Below the pieces are notes generated by a model. That model ran no database searches. It was given only the letters and a program-made list of their open reading frames with translations, and had not been told where the DNA came from. Below are positions 15,936 to 24,852 of a stretch of DNA of 64,000 nt, in pieces. The DNA lies in the NCBI RefSeq assembly GCF_000331105.1, contig NC_020054.1, positions 5,707,815 through 5,771,814 on the forward strand. The letters run 5' to 3'. Both the position numbers and the translations under genes were made by a program. Positions within the stretch are counted from its first letter, which is position 1. Each line of letters starts with the position of its first letter. This DNA is from Fibrella aestuarina BUZ 2. Its GTDB lineage: Bacteria; Bacteroidota; Bacteroidia; Cytophagales; Spirosomataceae.

Positions 15936-18434
15936 ATGCCCCTTTTTCGCTTTCGCCCCCTACTCCTCATGTACGGCGGGGTGCTGTGCCTATTGGCTGT
16001 CGTTGCCTTTCGCGCGGCCGACGAAGACCCCATCAACCGTATCCTGGACAAAATCCGCCTTTACACTGAGCAGTATCCACACGAAAAGGCCTACCTGCAC
16101 ACCGATCGGAACGCCTACCTGCCGGGCGAGACCATCTGGCTAAAGAGCTACCTGTTTCTGGGTGGTAACCGCAACATCGACTCCGCCAGCGGTACAGTCT
16201 ATGTCGACCTGATTAACCCCAACGGGCGGCGCATCCTGCTCGACACGCGCCTGCGCCAGACAGGCGGCGTTGGTGAAGGCTACCTCACGCTCCCCGATTC
16301 CATGCCCACGGGCCGCTACACGCTACGCGGTTACACCAACTGGATGCGCAACTTCTCGGAAGACTGGTATTTCCGCAAAACCGTCGACATCATCAGCCCC
16401 AAATCGCCCGCCCCCAGTGGCTCTATGGGCGACGATCAGCTGCGATTCGACATGCAATTCCTGCCCGAAGGCGGCCAACTCGTCACGGGCCTGACCAGCC
16501 GCGTCGGCTTCAAGGCGGTAAGTTCGTCAGGGGTAGGCCTCGATGTGCACGGGTTTGTGTTGGCCGACAAAGACACGGTGATTGGGTTTGATAGCCAGCA
16601 TCTGGGCATGGGGCAGTTTCAGTTCATGCCCGAAGCCGGTAAAACCTACACCGCCTACGTGCGGCCGGCCGGCACCACGACCCCATATACCTCCTACACC
16701 ATGCCCGCCCCGGCAGCCTCGGGCTACGTGATGCTGGTGGATAACCTGGGTAGCAAAGAAAACATCCGGGTGTACGTGACCCACAATGTGGAACCCACCG
16801 CCCCGGCCTCAGGTACGTCGGGCGCTAAGCTGTCGATTGTCGCCCAGGTAAACGGGCAGCCGGTTCATGCTGCGCAAGCTCCAATCAGCCGTAAATCGTT
16901 TATGGTGCCCATTCCGCGCACCAAATGTCCTGAGGGCATCGTGCAGATTACACTGTTCGACGACAAAGGCAAACCTGTTAGTGAGCGGCTGGCGTATTCG
17001 TCGCAAAACGACCAGATCAACCTGACCGTGACGCCCCGCCGCCCAACGGTTGGCCCCCGCCAGCGCATCGACCTCGACGTGACGGCGACCGACATGGCGG
17101 GTAAACCCGTGGCGGCCAACCTCTCCATGGCTGTTACGGATGCGCACCAGCAACCCAAGCCCCGCCCCTACGGTCCCACGCTGCTCACGTACCTGCTACT
17201 GACCTCCGATCTGACGGGCTACATCGAACAACCCGGTTATTATTTTGACCCGGCCAATAAAGACCGGCTACTCAAACTCGACCTGCTGCTGGCGACCCAG
17301 GGCTGGCGGCGTTTTACCTGGGATAAGGTGCTGGCCGAAACGCTGGCAGCGACACAGTACCCGGTCGATCCGGGCCTGACACTCACTGGCACGGTATACC
17401 GGGGTACGTCGCGCAACCCGGCCGCCAACGTAGCCCTGACCGTGATGATGACCCGTAAAGACTCGACGCGCGACCTGTTTACGGCCACCTCCGATGTGCA
17501 GGGCCGCTTTTTGGTTGCCGAAGCCGAATTGGTTGATACCACCTCGGTGTTTGTGCAGGCCAGCCAGGGTAACAACCGCAACTTCACGGTCACGCTCGAC
17601 AAGCTGTTTTCGCCCGCCGTGCGGCTGGTTCGCCCGCCCTTCGTTCCGTTCGACGTGGCTTACGACGAGCTGGCTGAATTTCTGAAACGGCAGGGCGAAT
17701 ACCAGGCCATCGAGGCGCAGATCCGGCGCAACCGCGAGATTCAGTTGCAGGCGGTGGTCGTGAAAGCTAAAAAGGCCGACCCGTATGCCCAGCAACGGGG
17801 GCTGTTCGGTCGCCCTGATGCCAGTATCAAAGTCGATGATATCAACTCGGCGGGCGCGCTTACCGTCTTCGACATTCTGCGGGCGCGGGTGGCGGGCGTT
17901 ACCGTCACGGGTACGGGCATGGATGCGTCGGTGCAAATTCGGGGGGCGGCCAATTTCAGCGGCCCCATCGAGCCGCAGTTCATGATCGATGGCATGCCCG
18001 TCGACAAATCGGCGGTGGCGTCGATGAGTCCGCGCGACGTAGCGTATATCGACGTGATCAAAGGCGCGGGAGCCGCCATGCTGGGGTCCCGTGGGGCCGG
18101 GGGTGGCATCAACGTGATCACCCGACGCGGAGGCGACACCGGCGATTACCTGAATAAGGTGGTGCCCGGTGTACGGGTCGAGAAAGTGGTGGGCTATATG
18201 CCGAAACGGGAATTTTACGCTCCCCGCTACGACAACCCGACGCCCGAAGAGAAAGTACGCCCCGACTACCGAGCTACGCTCTACTGGGCCCCAATGGTGA
18301 AGACCGACGCCTCTGGCAAAGCGACCGTATCGTTTTTCGCGTCCGACGCCAAAACGACGCTCAACATTCACACCGAAGGCACGACCCTGACCGGGCAACC
18401 GGGAGCCGGTGAGACAACCCTGAAAGTGCAATAA
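15936..18434 (+). CDS. Exported MG2-like and TonB-plug domain protein
   Basis: 832 residues with an N-terminal signal/membrane segment. After it comes an MG2-like macroglobulin domain (YLHTDRNAYLPGETIWLKS near 45-65), a long beta-rich middle with a regulatory-like domain, and from about residue 620 a TonB-dependent receptor plug domain (VFDILRARVAGVTV, MIDGMPVDKSAV, GGGINVITRRGG). No beta barrel follows; the protein ends after about 100 more residues. Such proteins are common and uncharacterised in Bacteroidota. A TTG at 15912 would also open the frame but overlaps a TACATTTG -7-like box at 15907-15914, so the ATG at 15936 is chosen. A hairpin terminator follows. Confidence 0.88.
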   Translation: MPLFRFRPLLLMYGGVLCLLAVVAFRAADEDPINRILDKIRLYTEQYPHEKAYLHTDRNAYLPGETIWLKSYLFLGGNRNIDSASGTVYVDLINPNGRRILLDTRLRQTGGVGEGYLTLPDSMPTGRYTLRGYTNWMRNFSEDWYFRKTVDIISPKSPAPSGSMGDDQLRFDMQFLPEGGQLVTGLTSRVGFKAVSSSGVGLDVHGFVLADKDTVIGFDSQHLGMGQFQFMPEAGKTYTAYVRPAGTTTPYTSYTMPAPAASGYVMLVDNLGSKENIRVYVTHNVEPTAPASGTSGAKLSIVAQVNGQPVHAAQAPISRKSFMVPIPRTKCPEGIVQITLFDDKGKPVSERLAYSSQNDQINLTVTPRRPTVGPRQRIDLDVTATDMAGKPVAANLSMAVTDAHQQPKPRPYGPTLLTYLLLTSDLTGYIEQPGYYFDPANKDRLLKLDLLLATQGWRRFTWDKVLAETLAATQYPVDPGLTLTGTVYRGTSRNPAANVALTVMMTRKDSTRDLFTATSDVQGRFLVAEAELVDTTSVFVQASQGNNRNFTVTLDKLFSPAVRLVRPPFVPFDVAYDELAEFLKRQGEYQAIEAQIRRNREIQLQAVVVKAKKADPYAQQRGLFGRPDASIKVDDINSAGALTVFDILRARVAGVTVTGTGMDASVQIRGAANFSGPIEPQFMIDGMPVDKSAVASMSPRDVAYIDVIKGAGAAMLGSRGAGGGINVITRRGGDTGDYLNKVVPGVRVEKVVGYMPKREFYAPRYDNPTPEEKVRPDYRATLYWAPMVKTDASGKATVSFFASDAKTTLNIHTEGTTLTGQPGAGETTLKVQ

Positions 18435-18450
18435 AGACAATACAACACCT

Positions 18451-18483
18451 CGCGGTTGGCGTTTATACAGTACGCCAACCGCG
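18451..18483 (+). terminator. Hairpin after the MG2/plug gene
   Basis: Perfect 12-bp arms at 18451-18462 and 18472-18483 with a 9-base loop, 17 bases past the stop codon. No T run follows, so it may be a weak or Rho-assisted terminator. Confidence 0.6.
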
Positions 18484-18515
18484 AAGGCAATTCATCAACC
18501 AACGAGATTACCCCA

Positions 18516-18731
18516 ATGACATTCGACGATCTGTTTCCCAATCTGGCCGCCTGGGCCGAGTTGGGCTATGAACTCCACATCAACCACCCACAATCGAAAG
18601 CGCTGATCCAGGGCGTTGTCGACGGCAGCCCCGTCTATCAATCGCCCCCCGACACCCGCGACCTGCAACAGGCCCTCACCCTCGCCGACGCCGCCCTCGG
18701 CGAGTGGCTCGACGAAAATGAGGACGATTAG
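18516..18731 (+). CDS. Small acidic hypothetical protein
   Basis: 71 residues starting at an ATG (MTFDDLFPNLAAW) and ending in an acidic tail WLDENEDD. It has no signal or membrane segment. The frame extends upstream into the terminator hairpin, but those residues are unlikely to be translated. It is 45 bases upstream of nuoH and in the same direction, though a promoter-like box between them suggests separate transcription. Family unknown. Confidence 0.55.
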   Translation: MTFDDLFPNLAAWAELGYELHINHPQSKALIQGVVDGSPVYQSPPDTRDLQQALTLADAALGEWLDENEDD

Positions 18732-18776
18732 CGCGCCCTAGGCTACCTTTGCCGCGTCCATTAACGTACCTGCGCT

Positions 18777-19856
18777 TTGTTACTCGCCTTACCCATCTGC
18801 CTCGCTCTATCCACTGGTTTTGTGGTCGTGGGCGTTTACACCGAACGGAAGCTATCGGCCTTCATTCAGGACCGGCTGGGGCCGATGGAGGTGGGTAAAT
18901 GGGGCCTGCTTCAGCTCATCGCCGATTTGCTGAAGCTGCTTCAGAAAGAAGACATTGTGCCTCGTGCGGCCGACCGAAATCTATTCCTGCTGGCTCCGGC
19001 GGTCATCTTCGCCTCGGTGTTTGCGGGCTACGCAGTGCTACCCTTTACACCCGATCTGCAAGGGTCGGCGGCAGCGGTAGGCGTGTTCTACCTGATGGCC
19101 GTCCTCTCGTTCGACGTGGTGGGTATTCTGATGGCGGGCTGGGCGTCCAACAACAAGTACTCGCTCTTTGGCGCCATCCGCTCGGTCGCACAGATCGTTT
19201 CCTACGAAATTCCGCTGGGCTTCACCATCCTGTGCGCCGTCCTGGCCGGGCAAACGCTGAACCTTCAGGAGCTTAGTTTTCAGCAGGGCATCTACACCCC
19301 TCAGACCAACTACCTGTTTGGCCTGAAAGCGACGGGTATCGACGTGACCGACTGGGGCGGCATTTTCGCCTGGAACATCCTGCGTAATCCGTTTTTGCTA
19401 CCGGCTTACGTTATCTTCTTCATCTGCACACTGGCCGAAAGCAACCGCGCGCCCTTCGATTTGCCCGAAGGCGAATCCGAAATCGTGTCGGGTTTTCAGA
19501 CCGAATATTCGGGTATGCGCTGGGCACTGCTCTTCCTGTCGGAATACGCCATGATGCTGCTGGTGTCATTTCTAGGCGCGATTCTGTTTTTGGGTAGCTG
19601 GAACACGCCCCTGCCCAACATCGGCCCCGTTCGGCTGGCCGACTGGACAAGCGGCGAACCGGGTACCGTCTGGGGCAACGTAACCGCCGTCTTCTGGCTA
19701 TTCAGCAAAGCGTTTCTGGCGGTGCTGGTGCAGATGTGGGTACGTTGGACGCTGCCCCGCATCCGCATCGATCAGATGATGTATCTCTGCTGGAAAGTGC
19801 TCACTCCTGCCGCCCTGTTGCTGTTCCTGATCTCGGCCATCTGGCGATTGCTATAG
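18777..19856 (+). CDS. nuoH: NADH-quinone oxidoreductase subunit H
   Basis: 359 residues, about eight transmembrane helices. NuoH is the complex I membrane subunit at the junction with the peripheral arm and forms part of the quinone site. Recognised by YTERKLSAFIQDRLGPMEVG, LLQLIADLLKLLQKEDI, the ASNNKYSLFGAIRSVAQIVSYE stretch (split by IR) and ESNRAPFDLPEGESE. The only in-frame start before the conserved region is TTG at 18777, because a TAA lies 15 bases upstream. A TACCTTTG box at 18744-18751 could be its -7 element. No other nuo gene is in the window, so nuoH is detached from the operon. Confidence 0.93.
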   Translation: MLLALPICLALSTGFVVVGVYTERKLSAFIQDRLGPMEVGKWGLLQLIADLLKLLQKEDIVPRAADRNLFLLAPAVIFASVFAGYAVLPFTPDLQGSAAAVGVFYLMAVLSFDVVGILMAGWASNNKYSLFGAIRSVAQIVSYEIPLGFTILCAVLAGQTLNLQELSFQQGIYTPQTNYLFGLKATGIDVTDWGGIFAWNILRNPFLLPAYVIFFICTLAESNRAPFDLPEGESEIVSGFQTEYSGMRWALLFLSEYAMMLLVSFLGAILFLGSWNTPLPNIGPVRLADWTSGEPGTVWGNVTAVFWLFSKAFLAVLVQMWVRWTLPRIRIDQMMYLCWKVLTPAALLLFLISAIWRLL

Positions 19857-19863
19857 GGTCGTT

Positions 19864-19925
19864 TTCACCACAGAGCCACAGGAAGCCGCCAAGTTATCTG
19901 GTGCTCTCTGTGGCTCTATGGTGAA
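19864..19925. terminator. Bidirectional terminator-like inverted repeat
   Basis: Arms 19864-19881 and 19908-19925 pair over 18 bp with one mismatch, around a 26-base loop. They lie between the convergent nuoH (ending 19856) and TerC (ending 19931) genes. The word TTCACCACAGAG belongs to a dispersed intergenic repeat I know from many bacteria. Confidence 0.7.
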
Positions 19926-19930
19926 CTAGA

Positions 19931-20998
19931 TTAAGCTTCTTTCTTCTCGGGAATCAGGTATGAGGCCAATACGCTGGTCGCCAGAATGCCCAGAATCACG
20001 TAGAGGCTGTAGACGGGTTTAAAGCCCCAGTCTTCCAGCTGGTGTTCGAGCAACATCTTCACGCCAATGAACGTCAGCAGTACGGCCAACCCCGTTTTCA
20101 GGAAGCGGAACTGGCTCATGATGCTCGACAGGAAGAAGAACATCGACCGTAGCCCCATGATGGCAAACACGTTGGAGAAAAAGACGATGTAGGGGTCTTT
20201 GGTGATCGAGAAAATGGCCGGAATCGAATCGACGGCGAAGATCAGATCGGTGAAGGCCACGACCACCACCACGATAAATAAAGGCGTGACAAACAGCTTG
20301 TTATCCGATTTACGGCGGATAAAAAAGTTATCGGTCACATTACGCCGATAGACGTTGAAGTACTTCGACACGAACCGCACCACCGGATGGTTCTTGGTGT
20401 CGATCTGTTCGTCTTCTTCTTTCTGGAAAAAGAGCTGAGCCCCCGTGTAGACCAGAAACGCGCCGAAAATATAGATAATCCATTCGAAGCGCTGTAGCAG
20501 TGCCGCCCCCAGGAAAATAAAGACGAACCGGAGGATGATAGCCCCCAGGATACCCCACACCAGGATCTTTTTGTAGTACCGTTCTCGGACACCGAACGAA
20601 CTGAAAATCAAGATAAAGACAAAGATGTTATCGGCCGACAGGGAGTACTCTACCAAATAGCCCGTAATGTATTCGAGGGCCATATTTTTCTGGAAGATCG
20701 ACAGGTTTTCGGCGAACGTACTGGCCGTTAGCTGAACGTGATCGGCGTATTTGTCGCGCACTTCCTGCAAGTGTTCCGGCGTGGTGATGCCGTGCACCAG
20801 ATAGCCATAGCGGCTCAGGAAGAAATAGAAAATCACGGAAAGGCCGACCCAGACGGCACTCCAGAAAGCGGCTTCCTTAAAACTGACAACGTGGCTCTGC
20901 CGGGCTTTTTTCGACGAAAAAACGCCCAAATCGAGCGACATCACAAAGAGAACAAAAACGGCAAAGCCGAGAAAAAACAATGTTTCGCTGGAGAACAT
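19931..20998 (-). CDS. TerC/Alx family membrane protein
   Basis: 355 residues, about nine transmembrane helices. The conserved EYSLSADNIFVFILIF and FTDLIFAVDSIPAIF motifs carry the paired acidic residues of TerC/Alx proteins, which are linked to manganese export and to metalation of secreted proteins. The region between them includes the long loop with FFIRRKSDNKLF typical of the longer Alx type. The ATG at 20998 gives MFSSETLFFLGF, the usual start. I saw no yybP-ykoY riboswitch-like sequence upstream. Confidence 0.9.
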   Translation of the reverse strand: MFSSETLFFLGFAVFVLFVMSLDLGVFSSKKARQSHVVSFKEAAFWSAVWVGLSVIFYFFLSRYGYLVHGITTPEHLQEVRDKYADHVQLTASTFAENLSIFQKNMALEYITGYLVEYSLSADNIFVFILIFSSFGVRERYYKKILVWGILGAIILRFVFIFLGAALLQRFEWIIYIFGAFLVYTGAQLFFQKEEDEQIDTKNHPVVRFVSKYFNVYRRNVTDNFFIRRKSDNKLFVTPLFIVVVVVAFTDLIFAVDSIPAIFSITKDPYIVFFSNVFAIMGLRSMFFFLSSIMSQFRFLKTGLAVLLTFIGVKMLLEHQLEDWGFKPVYSLYVILGILATSVLASYLIPEKKEA

Positions 20999-21129
20999 AC
21001 ACAATGAATGACACAGCAAAGTAACGCCACAGCCCCGGAAAAGTTAGTGCTTACGTATAAATCAGGCGAAAACAAACCCAAACCGACCGGCCACTGTGGT
21101 AGTACTCAAGGATCGGTCACCTGGCCGGG

Positions 21130-22629
21130 CTACCGTTCGCGTTGGTAGATGTAATAATTTTCGTCGGGCACGATAGCGGGCGCAAACGCTTTTACGCACT
21201 TGAACTGATACGTCCCCTCGTCCGTGTGCAGTTGGTACCGGGTTCCCTCCCGCACGTCGGGGTGCGAGAAGGGATGATAAGCCATGACCAGCAGGCTGTT
21301 GGGGTACTTGCGGTTGAAAGCCAGATAACGCGTGAAGAGCACGGAATCAGGTTCGCTCAGGCGGGCTTCGTTCCAGTCATCGGCCTTCCACTGCACATAC
21401 GAGCCCCAGCGGTTGGTGCTCAGCGTGTATACATCTCGTTGCAGATAACCAGCTACCGGTGTCATCAGGTGATTATAACTTCCCGCAACGGCCACCGTTC
21501 CAGGGTAAGTCCGTTTCAGGTACGTTACCAGCGGCCGCGCCATCGAAAAAGCGTAACGGCCATCCATATACGCCGCGTACAAACCAGCAACGCTCTGCAC
21601 GACCAGCAATACACCAAATAGCCATGACATACCTGTTTGTGGCGCCGCCCCATTGGCGCGGTATACCCAATAACTGACAATCAGCGCGATCATGTAATGG
21701 CCATTGTGCCGCAGGCTGCCATGATACCGGGAAAAGGTAAAAGCAATAATGAGCAGCGCCGGAATCAGAAAGATGACTAAACTGACGGGCTCTTTCCGAA
21801 AAAACCAACAGATGGCGACCAGACAACACAGGGCGATCAACACGGGTGCCATCGTGCCCGCCAACCAGTTGGTGTTCCAGAAATTGACCTGAAACACCGG
21901 GAGGGGAAAGAACCCCTCGTAAATCGTTTTTAGCGAATCAACCAGATTGTCGAAGCGCCATTGCCAGTTCCAGGCGGTATTGAATGAGCCGTCGGGGGGC
22001 GTCTTGGTGGCCAGCCACGCCCTTACCAGCCCCACAACCGCCAGGCTCATAGCCAGTAGCGCATTGAGGGTGAGCAACTTCCTGTCTTTCAATAAGCGAA
22101 GCAACCAGCCTGCACCAATGCCCAGCCCAACCAGCATGCCAAACGCGTTGGTCTGAAAAAGTAGCGCCAGCCCAACACCCAGCAGAAGTGGGCGTTTCGT
22201 GGCCAGCGGCCAGATGGCGGCGATCCCAAAAGCCAGCAGAACACCAATCTGGTAGTTGCGGCTAATGGTTCCGTACTCAAACAGCAGGTAATAGCCAAAC
22301 AAAAGCAGGGCTTTCTCCCAAAAGCGAAAAGGGCTGCAAAAGACCAGCAGACTGGCAGTAGCCAGGGCTAGTCCCGTATGGACGATCTGTATCAGCACGG
22401 CGTCTGTCGACAGTCGCGACACGGGCCAGAGCAGTAGAAACCAGAGATCGGGGTGGCCCTCGTATCGTTTGAGGTAAAGTAATTCGCTCAACGAACGGCT
22501 GTGGGTTGCCAGCGTCCAGGCCTGTAGCTCGTCACGCCACATTTCGTGTCGACCTACCAGCACACATAAAACAACCAGATAGCTTATTAAAAGAACCCAA
22601 TCTGTTCTTTTGGCTCCATAAAGTATCAT
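21130..22629 (-). CDS. Multi-spanning membrane glycosyltransferase-like protein (GT-C type)
   Basis: 499 residues with ten or more hydrophobic helices and a C-terminal soluble domain of about 120 residues. The first extracytoplasmic loop holds EMWRDELQAW with an acidic residue after the first helix, the layout of GT-C glycosyltransferases such as ArnT and PMT that use polyprenyl-phosphate sugars. The protein is not a close match to any named enzyme. Divergent from it, 190 bases away, is a GT2 glycosyltransferase of the dolichol-phosphate-mannose synthase kind, which could make the lipid-linked donor. The functional link is inference. Confidence 0.68.
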   Translation of the reverse strand: MILYGAKRTDWVLLISYLVVLCVLVGRHEMWRDELQAWTLATHSRSLSELLYLKRYEGHPDLWFLLLWPVSRLSTDAVLIQIVHTGLALATASLLVFCSPFRFWEKALLLFGYYLLFEYGTISRNYQIGVLLAFGIAAIWPLATKRPLLLGVGLALLFQTNAFGMLVGLGIGAGWLLRLLKDRKLLTLNALLAMSLAVVGLVRAWLATKTPPDGSFNTAWNWQWRFDNLVDSLKTIYEGFFPLPVFQVNFWNTNWLAGTMAPVLIALCCLVAICWFFRKEPVSLVIFLIPALLIIAFTFSRYHGSLRHNGHYMIALIVSYWVYRANGAAPQTGMSWLFGVLLVVQSVAGLYAAYMDGRYAFSMARPLVTYLKRTYPGTVAVAGSYNHLMTPVAGYLQRDVYTLSTNRWGSYVQWKADDWNEARLSEPDSVLFTRYLAFNRKYPNSLLVMAYHPFSHPDVREGTRYQLHTDEGTYQFKCVKAFAPAIVPDENYYIYQRER

Positions 22630-22821
22630 AAAGAATGCTGTGTGGATCGCTTTGTGCTACGGTATATCAAGATATACGTGCGTAAGTAACTGTAAAAAAC
22701 CAGTGGTCGCAAGGTTAGTTGATGGCTAGTTATGAAAACTTGGTCCCAACTCCCGGCCGCCGCTGTCAGTTTGATGGCACTTACATCCTATATTTCTTTG
22801 AATAGACGTAGTTTTGCAGCA

Positions 22822-23562
22822 ATGTATAATGGTAAAAAAGTGGTGGTCGTGATGCCGGCCTACCGCGCCGCCCTCACACTCGAACGTACCTATCGCGAAA
22901 TCCCATTTGACCTCGTCGACGAGGTCATTTTGGTCGATGATCATAGCCCCGACAATACCGTCGAGGTAGCGCGGCAATTGGGGATTCAGCATGTGATCCG
23001 GCACGACATCAACAAAGGCTACGGGGGCAACCAGAAAACCTGCTACCGCAAAGCCCTCGAAATCGGGGGTGATATCGTAGTGATGCTCCACCCGGATTAC
23101 CAGTACACGCCGCTGCTGCTCACGGCCATGATTTCGATTATCGGCAACGGGCTCTATCCGGTCGTGTTTGCATCGCGCATTTTGGGCAAAGGCGCCCTGA
23201 AAGGAGGCATGCCGATGTATAAATACGTTGCCAACCGCTTCCTGACGCTCACCCAGAACATCCTGATGAATCAGAAACTCTCGGAGTACCACACAGGCTA
23301 CCGGGCGTTTTCGGGCGAGGTGCTGCGGGCCCTCGACTTCACGCATAACGACGACGATTTCATCTTCGACAACGAGATGATCGCCCAGATTTTCTACAAA
23401 GGCTTCGAAATTGCCGAAGTCACCTGCCCCACCAAATACTTCGAGGAAGCCTCGTCCATCAACTTCCGGCGCAGTTCCATCTACGGCCTGGGCGTACTGA
23501 AAGTATCGCTGCTCTACCGCCTCACCCGCTGGGGCCTCATCGACTGGAACGTGCTGAAGTAA
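22822..23562 (+). CDS. Family 2 glycosyltransferase, polyprenyl-phosphate sugar type
   Basis: 246 residues from ATG 22822. GT-A fold: KVVVVMPAYRAALTLERTY, VDEVILVDDHSPDNTV, HDINKGYGGNQKTCYRKAL, MLHPDYQYTP as the metal-binding region, and HTGYRAFSGEVL. This set is typical of dolichol- or undecaprenyl-phosphate mannose/glucose synthases of Bacteroidota. The frame is open to 22732, but the conserved N-terminus (MYNGKKVVVVMPAYR) argues for 22822. A TAGTTTTG box at 22809-22816 is only 6 bases before the ATG, so the upstream start, or a leaderless message, remains possible. Confidence 0.88.
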   Translation: MYNGKKVVVVMPAYRAALTLERTYREIPFDLVDEVILVDDHSPDNTVEVARQLGIQHVIRHDINKGYGGNQKTCYRKALEIGGDIVVMLHPDYQYTPLLLTAMISIIGNGLYPVVFASRILGKGALKGGMPMYKYVANRFLTLTQNILMNQKLSEYHTGYRAFSGEVLRALDFTHNDDDFIFDNEMIAQIFYKGFEIAEVTCPTKYFEEASSINFRRSSIYGLGVLKVSLLYRLTRWGLIDWNVLK

Positions 23563-23579
23563 TTGCTTCTGTCCAGCTA

Positions 23580-24181
23580 CTAACGTACCTGCACCTGATC
23601 GGTGAAGGCTTTCACGGTATACGTACCTGCGGGGGCGTTGCTTCCGCCGTAGTGCGCCCGGATCTGCATGAGGGTGACACCCAGCTTGTTGCCACCGTGA
23701 CCATCGTTGTTATCGCTCCAGTAATCGTCGCGGCCCTGCGTCTCGTTATATTCCAGCAAATACGAATCGCCGGTGGCCAGTAGCCCAGCCTGTAGGGTGG
23801 TGTCGTTGACTTTTGCCGTTAGCACTGCTTGCATGGCGCCGTCGCGGCCCTGCCCGGCGTAGCTCATGTCGGGTGATGAAGCCCCTTTTTCACCTGCCAC
23901 GCCTCGTTACCCGTTGTCGTCTGTTCAAAAGCCTGCCGCGCGGAAGCATCGTGCCACCATTTAGTACACTGGAAGGCCGCCTCCGCCGTGTGGAACGTAC
24001 CTGTGACGGTATCAATGGTGAGAACCAGGCTGCAGGCATAGAAATTACCCAGAAAAGGCGCCTGATAGATTCGGTCCCAGTTCGTTTCCTTATCCGGATA
24101 ATAGAAGGCGATCAGCGTGTAGGATTGCCCGTTGATACTAACCGGAGCGGGTTTTGGCGTGAAGAGTGTAAGCGCTTGCAT
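23580..24181 (-). pseudogene. NADAR-family gene broken by a single frameshift
   Basis: Two overlapping frames together encode one NADAR (YbiA/DUF1768-like) protein. The first half (from ATG 24181) has FLGNFYACSL and TAEAAFQCTKWW; it runs to a TGA at 23866-23864. The second half, in the -1 frame, has LLATGDSYLLEYNE, GRDDYWSDNNDGHGGNKLG and VTLMQIR up to 23580. The frame change maps to a run of five A followed by four G on the minus strand (23886-23894); one extra base there would restore a normal protein. YbiA-type enzymes cut N-glycosidic bonds in riboflavin intermediates or ADP-ribose-like molecules. It may be a real mutation, a sequencing error or programmed slippage. Confidence 0.8.
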
Positions 24182-24297
24182 GGTGTGTTTCCTGGCAGTA
24201 GTTCGTTGACAAGCAATGTATTACAAATACAGGCACACCAACAGGAAATCAGGTAGGCGGTACAAACGCCCTTTTGCAACGGATCACAGCGCCTGCG

Positions 24298-24852
24298 CTA
24301 TTTCAGTTGTAGCTTGATGGTGAACGTACCGGCAGAGGGGCCGCTCGCCATCTGGCTGGGACTCATACGAAGCCGGACCAGCCCCGCCTGTTTCAGCGGA
24401 TACGTGAGGGTTTGCCCAAACGGTCCATCGGTAGTGCCATTAGGCAGGTAAATCTGCGAAAACCGGATGTTCTGGTCTTTTTCCGACGGCACAAGCTGCG
24501 CCAACAGGGTGCCAGCTTCAGCCACCTGTAGCGCGCAGATAACCGTCGGATGCAGCGAATCAGACCGCATGGTTAACGTCAATGGTGACGCTTCTTTGCC
24601 AAGGGATACGCGGACGGTATCGCCAGTGGCGCCATCGTTTCTGGTTGACGGGCTTGGTACGGTGTCGTCGGTAACCGCTACGCTACCCGTATCTGTGGGC
24701 GTCGATGTAGCGCTGTCCTGCCGGGTGTGCTGGCAGCCTAATACCCCAAAAACGACCAACACTGCCAGCAGGTAGCCACGTATAGGGTTCCTGAATGCGA
24801 GTGGCTTCTGGTGCCGGACAGGCAAGTGACGGTTAGCCTGGTTGAGTATCAT
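24298..24852 (-). CDS. Hypothetical lipoprotein
   Basis: 184 residues. A hydrophobic segment ending VFGVLGC (about 27-40) is a lipobox preceded by an unusually long basic N-terminus of 26 residues, so the real start may be internal. After a Thr/Ser-rich linker comes a beta-sandwich-like domain ending FTIKLQLK. It resembles the pre-peptidase C-terminal type of domain only vaguely. The start overlaps the end of the alpha/beta hydrolase gene by 20 bases on the same strand, so the two are likely coupled. Function unknown. Confidence 0.6.
   Translation of the reverse strand: MILNQANRHLPVRHQKPLAFRNPIRGYLLAVLVVFGVLGCQHTRQDSATSTPTDTGSVAVTDDTVPSPSTRNDGATGDTVRVSLGKEASPLTLTMRSDSLHPTVICALQVAEAGTLLAQLVPSEKDQNIRFSQIYLPNGTTDGPFGQTLTYPLKQAGLVRLRMSPSQMASGPSAGTFTIKLQLK

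Noticed and set aside
17268..18440. 390-residue open frame antisense to the MG2/plug gene
   Set aside because: It lies wholly opposite a gene with clear domains and its translation is rich in H, R and G without family features; high-G+C shadow.
20999..21129. Possible yybP-ykoY manganese riboswitch before the TerC gene
   Set aside because: No conserved core of that riboswitch could be found in the 130-base gap.
23864..23900. Classical A AAA AAG programmed -1 site in the NADAR gene
   Set aside because: The run has only five A, so the P-site codon would not re-pair well; mutation or sequence error is more likely.
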